Shown here: in pieces, positions 52,583-60,864 of the stretch
How positions within the stretch are numbered: the first letter of the stretch is position 1
How the letters are laid out: each line of letters opens with the position of its first letter
From: Sphingomonas sp. QA11
GTDB taxonomy: Bacteria > Pseudomonadota > Alphaproteobacteria > Sphingomonadales > Sphingomonadaceae
DNA: 64,000 bases
Assembly (NCBI RefSeq): GCF_028473665.1
Contig: NZ_CP098774.1
Location: forward strand, 4,087,501 to 4,151,500
Direction: 5' to 3'
Translations under genes and position numbers: made by a program
Notes under the pieces: generated by a model
The model's database searches: none
What the model was told of the DNA's origin: nothing
What the model saw: the letters and a program-made list of their open reading frames with translations, nothing else

Positions 52583-52996
52583 ATGGCGATCCCCGTTCAA
52601 CCGCGCACCGCGCCCGATGCCGATGCGATCCGCGCGATCGCGCTGAAGACACTCAACGCGCTGCCGGCCGAGTTCCGCGCGCATCTCGGCGATGTCGTGC
52701 TGATCGTGGAGGAGTTCGCCGACGACGAGACGCTCGCGACCCTCGGCATCGAGCATCCGCTCGACCTGAGCGGGCTCTATCACGGGCGGCCGGTCGGCGA
52801 TAAATCCTCGATGGAATCGGGCGCCCTGCCCGACCGGATCCATCTGTATCGCCGCGCGATCCTGGAGGAATGGATCGAGACCGGGATCGGGCTGGACGAG
52901 CTGGTCGCGCATGTGATGATCCATGAAGTCGGCCATCATTTCGGCCTGTCGGACGCCGATATGCACGCGCTGGAGGATATGGTGGGAGACGCGTGA
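52583..52996 (+). CDS. Small zincin-like metallopeptidase family protein
   Basis: 137 residues. Zinc motif HEVGHHFGLSDADMHALED (HExxH...D/E) near the C-terminus, with a compact N-terminal domain. This family of short zincins is common in alpha- and actinobacteria; its substrate is unknown. The end overlaps the ccmA start as GTGA, so they are coupled; it is also divergent from phhB. Confidence 0.9.
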   Translation: MAIPVQPRTAPDADAIRAIALKTLNALPAEFRAHLGDVVLIVEEFADDETLATLGIEHPLDLSGLYHGRPVGDKSSMESGALPDRIHLYRRAILEEWIETGIGLDELVAHVMIHEVGHHFGLSDADMHALEDMVGDA

Positions 52997-53583
52997 CGGA
53001 CGCGCTGGCGTTCCGCGACGTGACCTGCGCACGGGGCGGGCGGGTATTGTTCGAAGGATTGTCCTTCACCGTCCCGGCTGGCGGCGCTGTGCTGGTCACT
53101 GGGCCGAACGGGGTCGGCAAATCGAGCCTGATACGATTGGCGGCCGGGCTGCTCCGGCCGGCGAAGGGCGCGGTCGAGGGACCGGCGGCGCGGGCGCTGA
53201 TGGCCGAGGCCGCCGCGTTCGATGCTGAGCGGCGGCTTGGCAGCGCATTGCGGTTCTGGGCCGCGCTCGATGACGACGACACCGATCCCGACTCTCGCGT
53301 CGCCGCCGCGCTCGAAGCGACGAATCTTGCGGTGCTGACCGAGGTGCCGGTGCGACTTCTCTCGACGGGCCAGCGTCGCCGCGCGGCGCTGGCGCGAGTG
53401 TTGGCGAGCCGGGCGCCGTTATGGCTGCTCGACGAACCCGCCAACGGGCTTGACGATGCCAGCGTGACCATTCTGGAGTCCCTTATCGCCGCGCACCGCG
53501 CTGGCGGCGGGATCGCGCTGATCGCGACTCATCTGCCGATCGAGGTGCCGGGCGCACAGCCGATCGAGCTCGGGGCCGCATGA
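52993..53583 (+). CDS. ccmA: Heme exporter ATPase CcmA
   Basis: 196 residues, a short ABC ATPase: GPNGVGKSSLIRLAAGLLRP (Walker A), LSTGQRRRAALARVL (signature) and LWLLDEPANGLDD (Walker B). Part of the CcmABCD system that releases holo-CcmE for cytochrome c maturation. GTG start overlaps the metallopeptidase stop; the end overlaps ccmB by ATGA. The other ccm genes are not in this window. Confidence 0.93.
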   Translation: MTDALAFRDVTCARGGRVLFEGLSFTVPAGGAVLVTGPNGVGKSSLIRLAAGLLRPAKGAVEGPAARALMAEAAAFDAERRLGSALRFWAALDDDDTDPDSRVAAALEATNLAVLTEVPVRLLSTGQRRRAALARVLASRAPLWLLDEPANGLDDASVTILESLIAAHRAGGGIALIATHLPIEVPGAQPIELGAA

Positions 53584-54224
53584 GGCCATTCCTCACCCTC
53601 GTCGCGCGCGATATCGGGCGCGCCTGGGCTGGCGGGAGCGTGACCTATACGCTCGCCTTTTTCCTGCTCGTCGCGATCCTATTCCCCTTCGCGATCGGCC
53701 CTGATGCCGCCCTGCTGGCGCGGGTCGGCGGCGGGGTGATCTGGGCGGCGGCGCTCCTCGCGGCATTGATGCCGGTCGAGCGGCTGATCGGGCCCGATGC
53801 TGAGAGCGGCGTGCTCGACCAGTTCGCCGCGCGCGGACTGAGCATGGCGAGCGTCGCGGCCGCGAAGATCGCCGCGCACTGGCTCGCCTTCGGGCCGCCG
53901 CTGATGCTGGCCGCGGTGATCGCGGCGGGGCTGCTGGATTTGTCAGGCGAGACGGTGCTTCGGGTTGAATTGGGGTTGCTGATCGGGACGCCCGGGCTGG
54001 CGGCTTTGGCGGTCGCGACGTCAGCCCTGGTGTCGGGGCTGCGGGGTGCGGGAGCCGTCGCGGGCCTTGTGATGCTGCCGCTCGCGGTGCCGCTGCTGAT
54101 CTTCGGCGCTGGCTCGATCGACGGCGGGATGGGGGCGGTCAAGCTGCTGGCGGCGGTTAGCCTGATGCTGGTGGCCGGAGCGCCCTTCATCGCGGGCGCC
54201 GCGATGCGCGCGGGAATGGAATGA
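53580..54224 (+). CDS. ccmB: Heme exporter permease CcmB
   Basis: 214 residues, about six membrane segments; the family stretches AFFLLVAILFPFAIGPDAAL and PDAESGVLDQFAARGLSM are recognisable. It works with CcmA in cytochrome c biogenesis, which fits the cytochrome oxidase genes downstream. A REP-like palindrome follows the stop codon. Confidence 0.93.
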   Translation: MRPFLTLVARDIGRAWAGGSVTYTLAFFLLVAILFPFAIGPDAALLARVGGGVIWAAALLAALMPVERLIGPDAESGVLDQFAARGLSMASVAAAKIAAHWLAFGPPLMLAAVIAAGLLDLSGETVLRVELGLLIGTPGLAALAVATSALVSGLRGAGAVAGLVMLPLAVPLLIFGAGSIDGGMGAVKLLAAVSLMLVAGAPFIAGAAMRAGME

Positions 54225-54234
54225 GCTTTCTACT

Positions 54235-54256
54235 CCCCTCCCGCGAGCGGGAGGGG
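54235..54256. repeat. REP-like palindrome, single copy (CCCCTCCCGC-GA-GCGGGAGGGG)
   Basis: Between the convergent ccmB and rRNA methyltransferase genes, a few bases from both stops. Same family as at 7.5, 46.8 and 60.8 kb; may help terminate both transcripts. Confidence 0.9.
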
Positions 54257-54261
54257 AGAGA

Positions 54262-55131
54262 TTAACGCGACCACCGCGCCCAGATCGCGGTCGGCAGGAG
54301 CAGCCCGCGCGTTTCCTCGCGGACCGCCAGCTCTCCAGCTTCGACCTTGCCGCCGAGATCGCCCAGAGCCTGGTTGAGCAGTTCGCCGATCGCCAGCGCC
54401 GACATGCGCACCGCATAGACCGTGAGGAACAGGAAGCGCGATTCAGTGTCGAGCAGCTTGCGGCAATCGGCGATCAGGCCGGGCAGGCCTTCCTCTAGTT
54501 TCCACACCTCGCCTTCCGGCCCGCGGCCGAACTTGGGCGGATCGAGCAGGATGCCGTCATAGCGACGGCCGCGCCGGACCTCGCGCGCGATGAACTTGGT
54601 GGCGTCATCGGTCATCCAGCGGATCGGCTTGTCCGCCATGCCGGAGAGCACCGCATTGGCGCGGGCGGCCTCGACCGATTTCTTCGAAGCGTCGACATGG
54701 ACCATCTTCACGCCTTTGGCCGCCATCGCCAGCGTGCCGACGCCGGTATAGCCGAACAGGTTGAGGCACTCCGGCGCCCCCCTGTCGGCGACTTGTTCAC
54801 GCATCCAGCTCCACACTGGCGCCATGTCCGGGAAGAAGCCCAGATGGCGGAAGGGCGTGTTCTGCGCGGTGAAGCTGACATCGTCCCATTTAAGCGGCCA
54901 GCCCTCGCGCGGGACTGGCTCGGAGAACTCCCAGCGGCCACCGCCGTCCTCGTCGGAGCCGGGAATGAATTCGGCCTGGGCGCGCCAGTCGTCCTTCGCC
55001 GGCGCCCACAACGCCTGTCCCTCGGGGCGGATGAAGCGGAAGCGGCCATAGCGTTCGAGCTTGCGGCCGTTGCCTGAATCGATCAGCCCGTAGTCGGCCC
55101 AGGGTTCGCCGATGAGTGTCTTGAGGTCCAT
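54262..55131 (-). CDS. Class I SAM-dependent (rRNA-type) methyltransferase
   Basis: 289 residues. SAM loop CLNLFGYTGVGTLAMAAKG, acidic VDASKKSVEAARANA, and the catalytic DPPKFGRGPEG motif, the pattern of RlmI/RlmL-like base methyltransferases. The PUA domain of RlmI is missing, so the target is uncertain. Lies downstream of thrC on the same strand with about 100 bases between. Confidence 0.88.
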   Translation of the reverse strand: MDLKTLIGEPWADYGLIDSGNGRKLERYGRFRFIRPEGQALWAPAKDDWRAQAEFIPGSDEDGGGRWEFSEPVPREGWPLKWDDVSFTAQNTPFRHLGFFPDMAPVWSWMREQVADRGAPECLNLFGYTGVGTLAMAAKGVKMVHVDASKKSVEAARANAVLSGMADKPIRWMTDDATKFIAREVRRGRRYDGILLDPPKFGRGPEGEVWKLEEGLPGLIADCRKLLDTESRFLFLTVYAVRMSALAIGELLNQALGDLGGKVEAGELAVREETRGLLLPTAIWARWSR

Positions 55132-55228
55132 CTAGAAACCCGTTCGTATCGAGTAGAGGCCGAGCGCGTCGAGAACGCGTATCGAGACACATTTGCCCCT
55201 CGACATGCCATCTCGACAAGCTCGATGG
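55132..55228. other. Intergenic region after thrC with short TCGAGA-type repeats
   Basis: Several CTCGA/TCGAG units (for example TATCGAGTAGAG, CGTCGAGAACG, TATCGAGACA, ATCTCGACAAGCTCGATGG) suggest a degenerate dispersed repeat and a small hairpin at 55207-55228. No gene seen. Confidence 0.45.
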
Positions 55229-56641
55229 CTATTCGGGGCGAACGGCAATTGGGACAGCCCGCTCGGCGATATAGCCGGTAACCGCCTCGAATGTGCCTGG
55301 CAGCGACGCGTACCGCTCCTCGCGGTCGAACAGGTCGCCGATCCGCGCGGGCAGCGACGGGCGGATGCCGGTCGCGCGTTCAACCGCATCGCCGAACTTG
55401 GCCGGATGCGCGGTCGCGAGAGTCACCACCGGTACATCGGCGGGGAGATCGATTCGACGCGCCGCGGCAAGGCCGATCGCGGTATGCGGGTCGATCACCT
55501 CTCCCGAACCATCGGATGCCCAGCGCATCGCCAGCGCCATGTCGTCGAGATCGACCCGGTCGCTAGCGAACAGGCTCGCCGCGCCTTCCCGCTGGGCGTT
55601 GGTAAGGCGCATCGCTTTCGTCGATTCGAAACCGCGCATCTGCTCGCATATCGCGACGCCGTCACGGCCGCCGAGATCGAACAACAGGCGTTCGAAATTG
55701 CTCGACACCTGGATGTCCATTGACGGGCTTGGCGTCGGCACGACGGTGCCTTGCGAATAATCGCCTTGCGACAGCGCGCGGTGGAGGATGTCGTTGACGT
55801 TGGTCGCCACCACCAGCTTCGCGACGGGGAGCCCCATCTTCGCCGCGACATAGCCGGCGAACACGTCGCCGAAATTGCCGGTCGGCACCGAGAAGGCGAC
55901 CGGCCGGTCAGGCGCGCCGAGACGGACCGCAGCGTAGAAATAATAGACCACCTGCGCCATCAGCCGCGCCCAGTTGATCGAATTCACCGCCGATAGCTGG
56001 AATTTCCCGGAGAATCCGGGATCGTTGAACATCGCCTTCACCAGCGCCTGGGCGTCGTCGAAGCTGCCGTCGATCGCGATGTTGTGGATGTTGGGCGCGA
56101 GCACCGTGGTCATCTGGCGGCGCTGCACGTCGGAGACGCGGCCCTTGGGATGGAGCATGAACACATCCACGCCAGCGCGGCCGGCCAGCGCGTCGATCGC
56201 GGCCGAGCCGGTATCGCCCGAGGTCGCACCGACGATCGTCACCTGCCGGTCGGAACCGGCAAGGAAACGTTCGAACAACAGGCCGAGCAACTGGAGCGCC
56301 ACATCCTTGAAGGCGAGCGTCGGGCCGTGGAACAATTCGAGCAGCCATTGCTGATGGTCGAGCTGGACCAGCGGGGTGACCGCGGCGTGCGAGAAACGGC
56401 CATAGGCCTGGGCGCAAAGGTCGCGCAGTTCCTCGCGGGAGAGCGTGCCCTCGACAAAGGGCGCCATCACCGCGACGGCGGTATCGACATAGGAAAGGCC
56501 GCGCAGCGCCGCGATCTCGTCGGCGCTCAGGCTCGGCCACGTCTCGGGGACATAGAGGCCACCGTCGCTAGCAAGGCCTGCAAGCGTAACCTGTTCGAAG
56601 TCGAGGACGGGTGCCGCCCCACGGGTACTGATATAGCGCAT
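55229..56641 (-). CDS. thrC: Threonine synthase
   Basis: 470 residues, PLP enzyme converting O-phosphohomoserine to threonine. The PLP lysine is in FHGPTLAFKDVALQLLG, and ATSGDTGSAAIDALAGRAG binds the phosphate. N-terminus MRYISTRGAAPVLDFEQVTL is typical of the long class. Position after surf1 at the end of the oxidase cluster is common in sphingomonads. Confidence 0.96.
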   Translation of the reverse strand: MRYISTRGAAPVLDFEQVTLAGLASDGGLYVPETWPSLSADEIAALRGLSYVDTAVAVMAPFVEGTLSREELRDLCAQAYGRFSHAAVTPLVQLDHQQWLLELFHGPTLAFKDVALQLLGLLFERFLAGSDRQVTIVGATSGDTGSAAIDALAGRAGVDVFMLHPKGRVSDVQRRQMTTVLAPNIHNIAIDGSFDDAQALVKAMFNDPGFSGKFQLSAVNSINWARLMAQVVYYFYAAVRLGAPDRPVAFSVPTGNFGDVFAGYVAAKMGLPVAKLVVATNVNDILHRALSQGDYSQGTVVPTPSPSMDIQVSSNFERLLFDLGGRDGVAICEQMRGFESTKAMRLTNAQREGAASLFASDRVDLDDMALAMRWASDGSGEVIDPHTAIGLAAARRIDLPADVPVVTLATAHPAKFGDAVERATGIRPSLPARIGDLFDREERYASLPGTFEAVTGYIAERAVPIAVRPE

Positions 56642-56700
56642 GGCCGACGCGCCTAACCCCGGCGCGCGAAAGTCACAAGCATCTCAGGCTTTCGGGCGCA

Positions 56701-57315
56701 TCAAGCTTTCAGGCGCCGACGCACGGCTATCGCGTAGATCACCGCCGCGACGAGCGCGAACAGGAACCATTGAACGGCATAAGCAAGGTGGTTGTTGGGG
56801 ACCGCCGACAGATCCGGACCAGGATTGGCATCGAGCCCCGGCGCGGGCGGGTCGGCCATGAGCATCAGCGTCTTGGGTTCGGACGAGAAGATCGAGGCGA
56901 TCAATGGCCGATGGTCGAGCGCGTGGGTGATATAGCCGGTCACCTCGCCACCGCGCCATGTCGGCTTCGCATCGGGTGCCTGGGCGACGCCGATCTGCAC
57001 CGTCAGCCCAGGCCCTTCGGCACCAGTGCGGCATTGAGCGATCTGGCGCCAGCCGACCCCGCCGCGCGCGTTGCGACCGCCCTCGACCCTGAAGCTGACC
57101 GGTTCGAGGCAGAACGCACTTGCCCGGCGAAACAACAAGCTGTCGTCAACCGGAATGCGCGGAAAGGCGATCGGCGGCAGTCCGCGATTTGCGGAGAGGC
57201 GCACGAGCATCGCTTCCTTCTCGCCCTTGCGCTGAAGTTGCCAGACGCCGAGCGCAATCATCGCCGCGATGGCCAGGCCGACCAGGACGGTCGCCACGAT
57301 GGGAAAGCGCTTCAT
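56701..57315 (-). CDS. SURF1-family cytochrome oxidase assembly protein
   Basis: 204 residues with two membrane helices at the ends (VATVLVGLAIAAMIALGVWQL region and AYAVQWFLFALVAAVIYAIA) and a periplasmic domain between, the SURF1/Shy1 layout. Needed for heme a insertion into subunit I. ATG 57315 overlaps the DUF983 stop (ATGA); longer frames to 57633 are shadows. Confidence 0.92.
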   Translation of the reverse strand: MKRFPIVATVLVGLAIAAMIALGVWQLQRKGEKEAMLVRLSANRGLPPIAFPRIPVDDSLLFRRASAFCLEPVSFRVEGGRNARGGVGWRQIAQCRTGAEGPGLTVQIGVAQAPDAKPTWRGGEVTGYITHALDHRPLIASIFSSEPKTLMLMADPPAPGLDANPGPDLSAVPNNHLAYAVQWFLFALVAAVIYAIAVRRRLKA

Positions 57316-57743
57316 TCGTCCGCGATCCGGCCTTCGCGCGCCGAATTGCGATATTCGAACGCGAGCAGCGCGCCTTTGGCGACGCGCAGCGACCCGGTCA
57401 CCGCGATGGCCGCGAGCGGCACCAGGATCAGCGCGAGCAGCCAGAGCGGCGGCTCGACCGTCAGTTGCAGCGTCACCGCCACACCGACGAGCAGGCCACC
57501 GACGATCAGGGTCAGGAACGCGGCGGGGCCGTCCCCGACGTTGAACCGGGTGAGATCGAGCCCGCAGGCGGCACAGCGATCGGCGAATTTCGTCATGCCG
57601 GCGAACAGCGTGCTGGCGCCGCAGCGCGGACACAGGCCCTTGAGCGCCACATCGAACGGCGCGGGGCGCGACGAGGCGACCGGATCAGGCGCGACCGACG
57701 CACCAGGGATCGGGCTGCATGTCGACGGGCACACCCACGGCAT
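57312..57743 (-). CDS. DUF983 zinc-ribbon membrane protein
   Basis: The conserved part is about 120 residues: a two-CxxC zinc-ribbon-like region (LKGLCPRCGAST ... DRCAACGLDL) followed by two membrane helices (AAFLTLIVGGLLVGVAVTLQ, LWLLALILVPLAAIAVTG). DUF983 genes are regular members of alphaproteobacterial oxidase clusters with unknown role. The start is unclear: no good ATG/GTG before the domain except inside the upstream gene; ATG 57743 is listed as a possibility. Confidence 0.8.
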   Translation of the reverse strand: MPWVCPSTCSPIPGASVAPDPVASSRPAPFDVALKGLCPRCGASTLFAGMTKFADRCAACGLDLTRFNVGDGPAAFLTLIVGGLLVGVAVTLQLTVEPPLWLLALILVPLAAIAVTGSLRVAKGALLAFEYRNSAREGRIADE

Positions 57744-58191
57744 CGGGCGCGGGGTAGCGCAGCTTGAAGGTGAAGGCGCGCTCGCTCGGGCCGAACCGGT
57801 CGAGCAGCCAGAGTCGGGCAAAGGCCTCGTCGATCGTTGGCACGGCCCCGACAGGGACCCACCACAGCGCCTGATAGGCCCCGTCGAATCGATCGAACCA
57901 GCTGCGGCGTTGCGCCATCACCGGGGTGTGGGCGCTGCGATAGACATAGTCGAAAAGTGCTTCGGCATCGGCCCAGACCGACATGTTGACGATCAGTCTG
58001 GGATCGGGCGTCGGCTGAAGATCGGTGGCGCTGTTGCCCTCGCCCTTCAGCCGCCAGACGAATCCCGCGCTTGCCTCGGCGAGCGCGTTGATCCGGTCGA
58101 GTTCCTGGAAGAAGCCGGCCACCTGCGGGTCATCGGCCGGCGCGACGAGCCGACCGATATTGACCTGCGCGAGATGCCAGCCCGACGTCAC
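57685..58191 (-). CDS. DUF3291-domain protein inside the oxidase cluster
   Basis: 168 residues. Family features: WHLAQVNIGRLVAPADDP, SVWADAEALFDYVYRSAHTPVM, WWVPVGAVPTIDEAFARLWL; a dimeric ferredoxin-like (ABM) fold is expected. GTG 58191 is seven bases after the subunit III stop; longer starts run into it. DUF3291 is not a usual oxidase-assembly gene, so this is a possible insertion into the cluster. Confidence 0.85.
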   Translation of the reverse strand: MTSGWHLAQVNIGRLVAPADDPQVAGFFQELDRINALAEASAGFVWRLKGEGNSATDLQPTPDPRLIVNMSVWADAEALFDYVYRSAHTPVMAQRRSWFDRFDGAYQALWWVPVGAVPTIDEAFARLWLLDRFGPSERAFTFKLRYPAPDAVGVPVDMQPDPWCVGRA

Positions 58192-58198
58192 GCCGGGG

Positions 58199-59113
58199 TT
58201 AGCCGCCGTGCACCGCAGCGCCCCAGCCGCCCCAGACATAGATCGAGACGAACAGGAACAGCCACACCACGTCGACGAAGTGCCAGTACCAGGCGGCAGC
58301 TTCGAAGCCGAAATGCTGGCGCGGCGTGAAGTCGCCCTTGTACGCCCGGATCAGGCAGACGATCAGGAAGATCGTGCCGATGATGACGTGGAAACCATGG
58401 AAACCGGTCGCCATGAAGAAGGACGCGCCATAGTTGATCCCGTGGAAGGGGAACGGCGCCTCGGCATATTCATAGGCCTGGATCGACGAGAACAGCAGGC
58501 CGAGAACGATCGTCAGCCACAGGCCCTTGAGCACGCCGTCGCGGTTGCCGACGCCGAGCAGGCCCCACAGGCCGGTCTTCTCGCCGCCGCGCTGGTTGTG
58601 GATCAGGGCGTGGTGCGCCCAGGTGACCGTCGTGCCGGAGGTGAGCAGGATGATCGTGTTGAGCAGCGGGAACTTGAACGCGTCGATCACCTCGATGCCC
58701 TTCGGCGGCCAGGTGCCGCGCGCTGCATCGGCGATCAGACTGACCGTGCCGTCGGCGATCTGCACCGGCGCCGGGAACAGCGAGAAATCGAAGAAGGCCC
58801 AGAACCAGCCGACGAAGAACATCACTTCCGAGGCGATGAACAGGATCATGCCGTAGCGCAGGTGGAGTTGCACCACCGGCGTATGATCGCCGGCATGTGC
58901 TTCACGGATCACGTTGCTCCACCAGGAGAACATGGTGAGGAGAACGGCCGCGACGCCAATGAAGAAGATCGTGCCGCCGCCGATGCCGAACACGCTGCCG
59001 GAATGCATCCACATGATGCCGCCGATCGCCATGGTGAGCGCTGAGAACGAGCCGACGAACGGCCAGATATCGGGTGGCAGGATATGGTAGTCGTGTTTCT
59101 TGGCGCCGGCCAT
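58199..59113 (-). CDS. ctaE: Cytochrome c oxidase subunit III
   Basis: 304 residues, seven membrane helices. Signatures: SFSALTMAIGGIMWMH, VMFFVGWFWAFFDFSLFP, ATGFHGFHVIIGTIFLIV and the C-terminal WYWHFVDVVWLFLFVSIYVW. Part of the aa3-type oxidase of the inner membrane. Between ctaG and the DUF3291 gene. Confidence 0.97.
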   Translation of the reverse strand: MAGAKKHDYHILPPDIWPFVGSFSALTMAIGGIMWMHSGSVFGIGGGTIFFIGVAAVLLTMFSWWSNVIREAHAGDHTPVVQLHLRYGMILFIASEVMFFVGWFWAFFDFSLFPAPVQIADGTVSLIADAARGTWPPKGIEVIDAFKFPLLNTIILLTSGTTVTWAHHALIHNQRGGEKTGLWGLLGVGNRDGVLKGLWLTIVLGLLFSSIQAYEYAEAPFPFHGINYGASFFMATGFHGFHVIIGTIFLIVCLIRAYKGDFTPRQHFGFEAAAWYWHFVDVVWLFLFVSIYVWGGWGAAVHGG

Positions 59114-59148
59114 TCTTCGGTCCCCGTTAATAGGCTGTCGACAACGCT

Positions 59149-59685
59149 CTAGCTGGCTGCTTTCGCGGAATCCACAGGGTAAAAGGTGTAGCTGAGGGTG
59201 ATCGTCTTCACGTCAGCCGCGTCGGGATCGGTGAGGATCTTCGGGTCGACGAAGAAGATCACCGGCATGCGGGCGGTCTCGCCCGGCTTGAGCGTCTGCT
59301 GCGTAAAGCAGAAGCACTGGATCTTGGTGAAATATTTGCCCGCCTGGGCCGGCGTGACGTTGAAGGTCGCGGTGCCGGTCACTGGCTTGTCGCTGTTGTT
59401 CGTCGCGGTGAAGAACGCCATATCGCGCGCGCCGATCGCGATCGTTTCCGACGGCACTTCCGGCTTGAACGTCCAGGGCAGCTTAGGCGCGACATTGGTG
59501 TCGAAATCGATCCGCACCTGCTCATGCCCGACCGCGCCCGGCGCCACCAGGCCGCGCTGGGTGGTGCCGTTGAGCCCGGTCGCCTCGCAGAACATGCGGT
59601 ATAGCGGCACGCTGGCATAACCGAGCCCGGTCATGAAGCACACGCCGACACCGGCGAGGATCGCGGTGCGCAGCGTGCGGGTCAA
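59149..59685 (-). CDS. ctaG: Cytochrome c oxidase assembly protein CtaG/Cox11
   Basis: 178 residues: one N-terminal helix, then the periplasmic Cox11 domain with the copper motif KIQCFCFTQQTL and SVPLYRMFCEATGLNGTTQ. It delivers copper to the CuB site of subunit I. TTG 59685 overlaps the stop of the 44-residue upstream gene (TTGA) and gives the usual short cytoplasmic N-terminus; the frame is open to 59991 as a shadow of ctaB. Confidence 0.94.
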   Translation of the reverse strand: MTRTLRTAILAGVGVCFMTGLGYASVPLYRMFCEATGLNGTTQRGLVAPGAVGHEQVRIDFDTNVAPKLPWTFKPEVPSETIAIGARDMAFFTATNNSDKPVTGTATFNVTPAQAGKYFTKIQCFCFTQQTLKPGETARMPVIFFVDPKILTDPDAADVKTITLSYTFYPVDSAKAAS

Positions 59686-59816
59686 TGCGCCGCCCCGGCC
59701 TTGATCTTCACGATGCTGATCGCGAAGACGAGGATGACGAAGGCGCCGAGCAGCACTGCCATGACGATCGCGCGGGAACGCTGACGGGCGCGAATCTGAT
59801 CGTCTTCGTTCTTCAT
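59682..59816 (-). CDS. 44-residue membrane protein of the oxidase cluster (CoxF-like)
   Basis: A basic N-terminus (MKNEDDQIRARQRSRA) and one membrane helix (IVMAVLLGAFVILVFAISIV), ending KIKAGAAH. It overlaps the ctaB stop by one base and the ctaG start by TTGA, so it is well placed for translation. Small single-helix proteins of this kind occur at this site in many alphaproteobacteria; the CoxF-like label is by position. Confidence 0.8.
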   Translation of the reverse strand: MKNEDDQIRARQRSRAIVMAVLLGAFVILVFAISIVKIKAGAAH

Positions 59817-60724
59817 CAGCCGACCCACCTGTCGACGACCAGCGCGCCGAAAATAATGAAAAGATAAAGGATCGACCAGGCGAACAGCCGCTTTTCGGGC
59901 CGCATCGCATCGCCCATGCCGGTCGTGCGCAGGCTGACCTGAAGCGCGAGCGCAGCAAAGACAAGCGTCGTCGCGATGGCAACCCCGCCATAGATCGCGC
60001 CGGTCAGGCCAAGCGCCCATGGAGCGATCGCGACCGCCGCCATCGGGATGGTGTAGAGCCCGATCTGCAGCCGGGTCGTGCGCTCCCCGGCGACGACCGG
60101 CATCATCGGCACGCCGGCAGCGGCGTAATCCGATTTCATGAACAGCGCGAGCGCCCAGAAATGTGGCGGGGTCCACAGGAAGACCAGGGTGAACAGCAGC
60201 ACCGGCAGGGTCGCGACGTCGCCGGTGGCGGCCGCCCAGCCGATCAGCGGCGGGAAGGCGCCGGCGGCGCCCCCAATAACGATATTCTGCGGCGTCCGAC
60301 GCTTCAGCCAGACGGTATAGATCAGGACATAGAACAGGATCGAGGCGGTGAGGATCGCGGCGGCGATCAGGTTCACCGCCAGTCCCATCAGGATCACCGA
60401 GAAGAATGCCAGGCCGACGCCGAAATGCAGCGCCGCCTGCCGGTCCATGCGGCCGGCCGGCAACGGCCGGCGTTCGGTCCGCTTCATCCTGGCGTCGAGA
60501 TCGGCCTCATACCATTGGTTGAGCGCGCCGGCAGCGCCGGCGCCGAGCGCGATGCACAGGATCGCGGTGAAACCGAGCACCGGATCGATGCCCACCGGCG
60601 CCGCCAGCATCCCGCACAGGCCGGTGAAGACGACGAGCGTCATCACCCGCGGCTTCGTCAGCGCGAGGAAATCGCGCCAGTCGGCGGGAAGGGCAGAGGC
60701 GGGCAATGTGGTCGTCGTGGTCAT
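59816..60724 (-). CDS. ctaB: Protoheme IX farnesyltransferase (heme O synthase)
   Basis: 302 residues, nine or so helices. Prenyltransferase motifs YEADLDARMKRTERRPLP and the second acidic loop region MKSDYAAAGVPMMPVVAG. It makes heme O, the precursor of heme A for this oxidase. It follows ctaD across a 140-bp region with two REP-like palindromes. Confidence 0.96.
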   Translation of the reverse strand: MTTTTTLPASALPADWRDFLALTKPRVMTLVVFTGLCGMLAAPVGIDPVLGFTAILCIALGAGAAGALNQWYEADLDARMKRTERRPLPAGRMDRQAALHFGVGLAFFSVILMGLAVNLIAAAILTASILFYVLIYTVWLKRRTPQNIVIGGAAGAFPPLIGWAAATGDVATLPVLLFTLVFLWTPPHFWALALFMKSDYAAAGVPMMPVVAGERTTRLQIGLYTIPMAAVAIAPWALGLTGAIYGGVAIATTLVFAALALQVSLRTTGMGDAMRPEKRLFAWSILYLFIIFGALVVDRWVG

Positions 60725-60735
60725 TTCTTTATTCT

Positions 60736-60757
60736 CCCCTCCCGCATGCGGGAGGGG
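60736..60757. repeat. REP-like palindrome (CCCCTCCCGC-AT-GCGGGAGGGG), left member of pair
   Basis: Between ctaB and ctaD, 12 bases before the ctaB start on the minus strand. With the copy at 60807 it forms a 93-bp unit within the oxidase operon. Confidence 0.9.
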
Positions 60758-60806
60758 CCGGGGGAGGGCATGTCGAGAGGAGGGCCCTTACAGGCCCTCC
60801 CCAAAG

Positions 60807-60828
60807 CCCCTCCCGCATGCGGGAGGGG
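60807..60828. repeat. REP-like palindrome (CCCCTCCCGC-AT-GCGGGAGGGG), right member of pair
   Basis: Identical to its partner. Its position after ctaD may stabilise the ctaC-ctaD mRNA or lower read-through into ctaB. Confidence 0.9.
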
Positions 60829-60864
60829 GATTTCCTTGAGCCGCCCGCGAGCGGCCCCGTGCGG

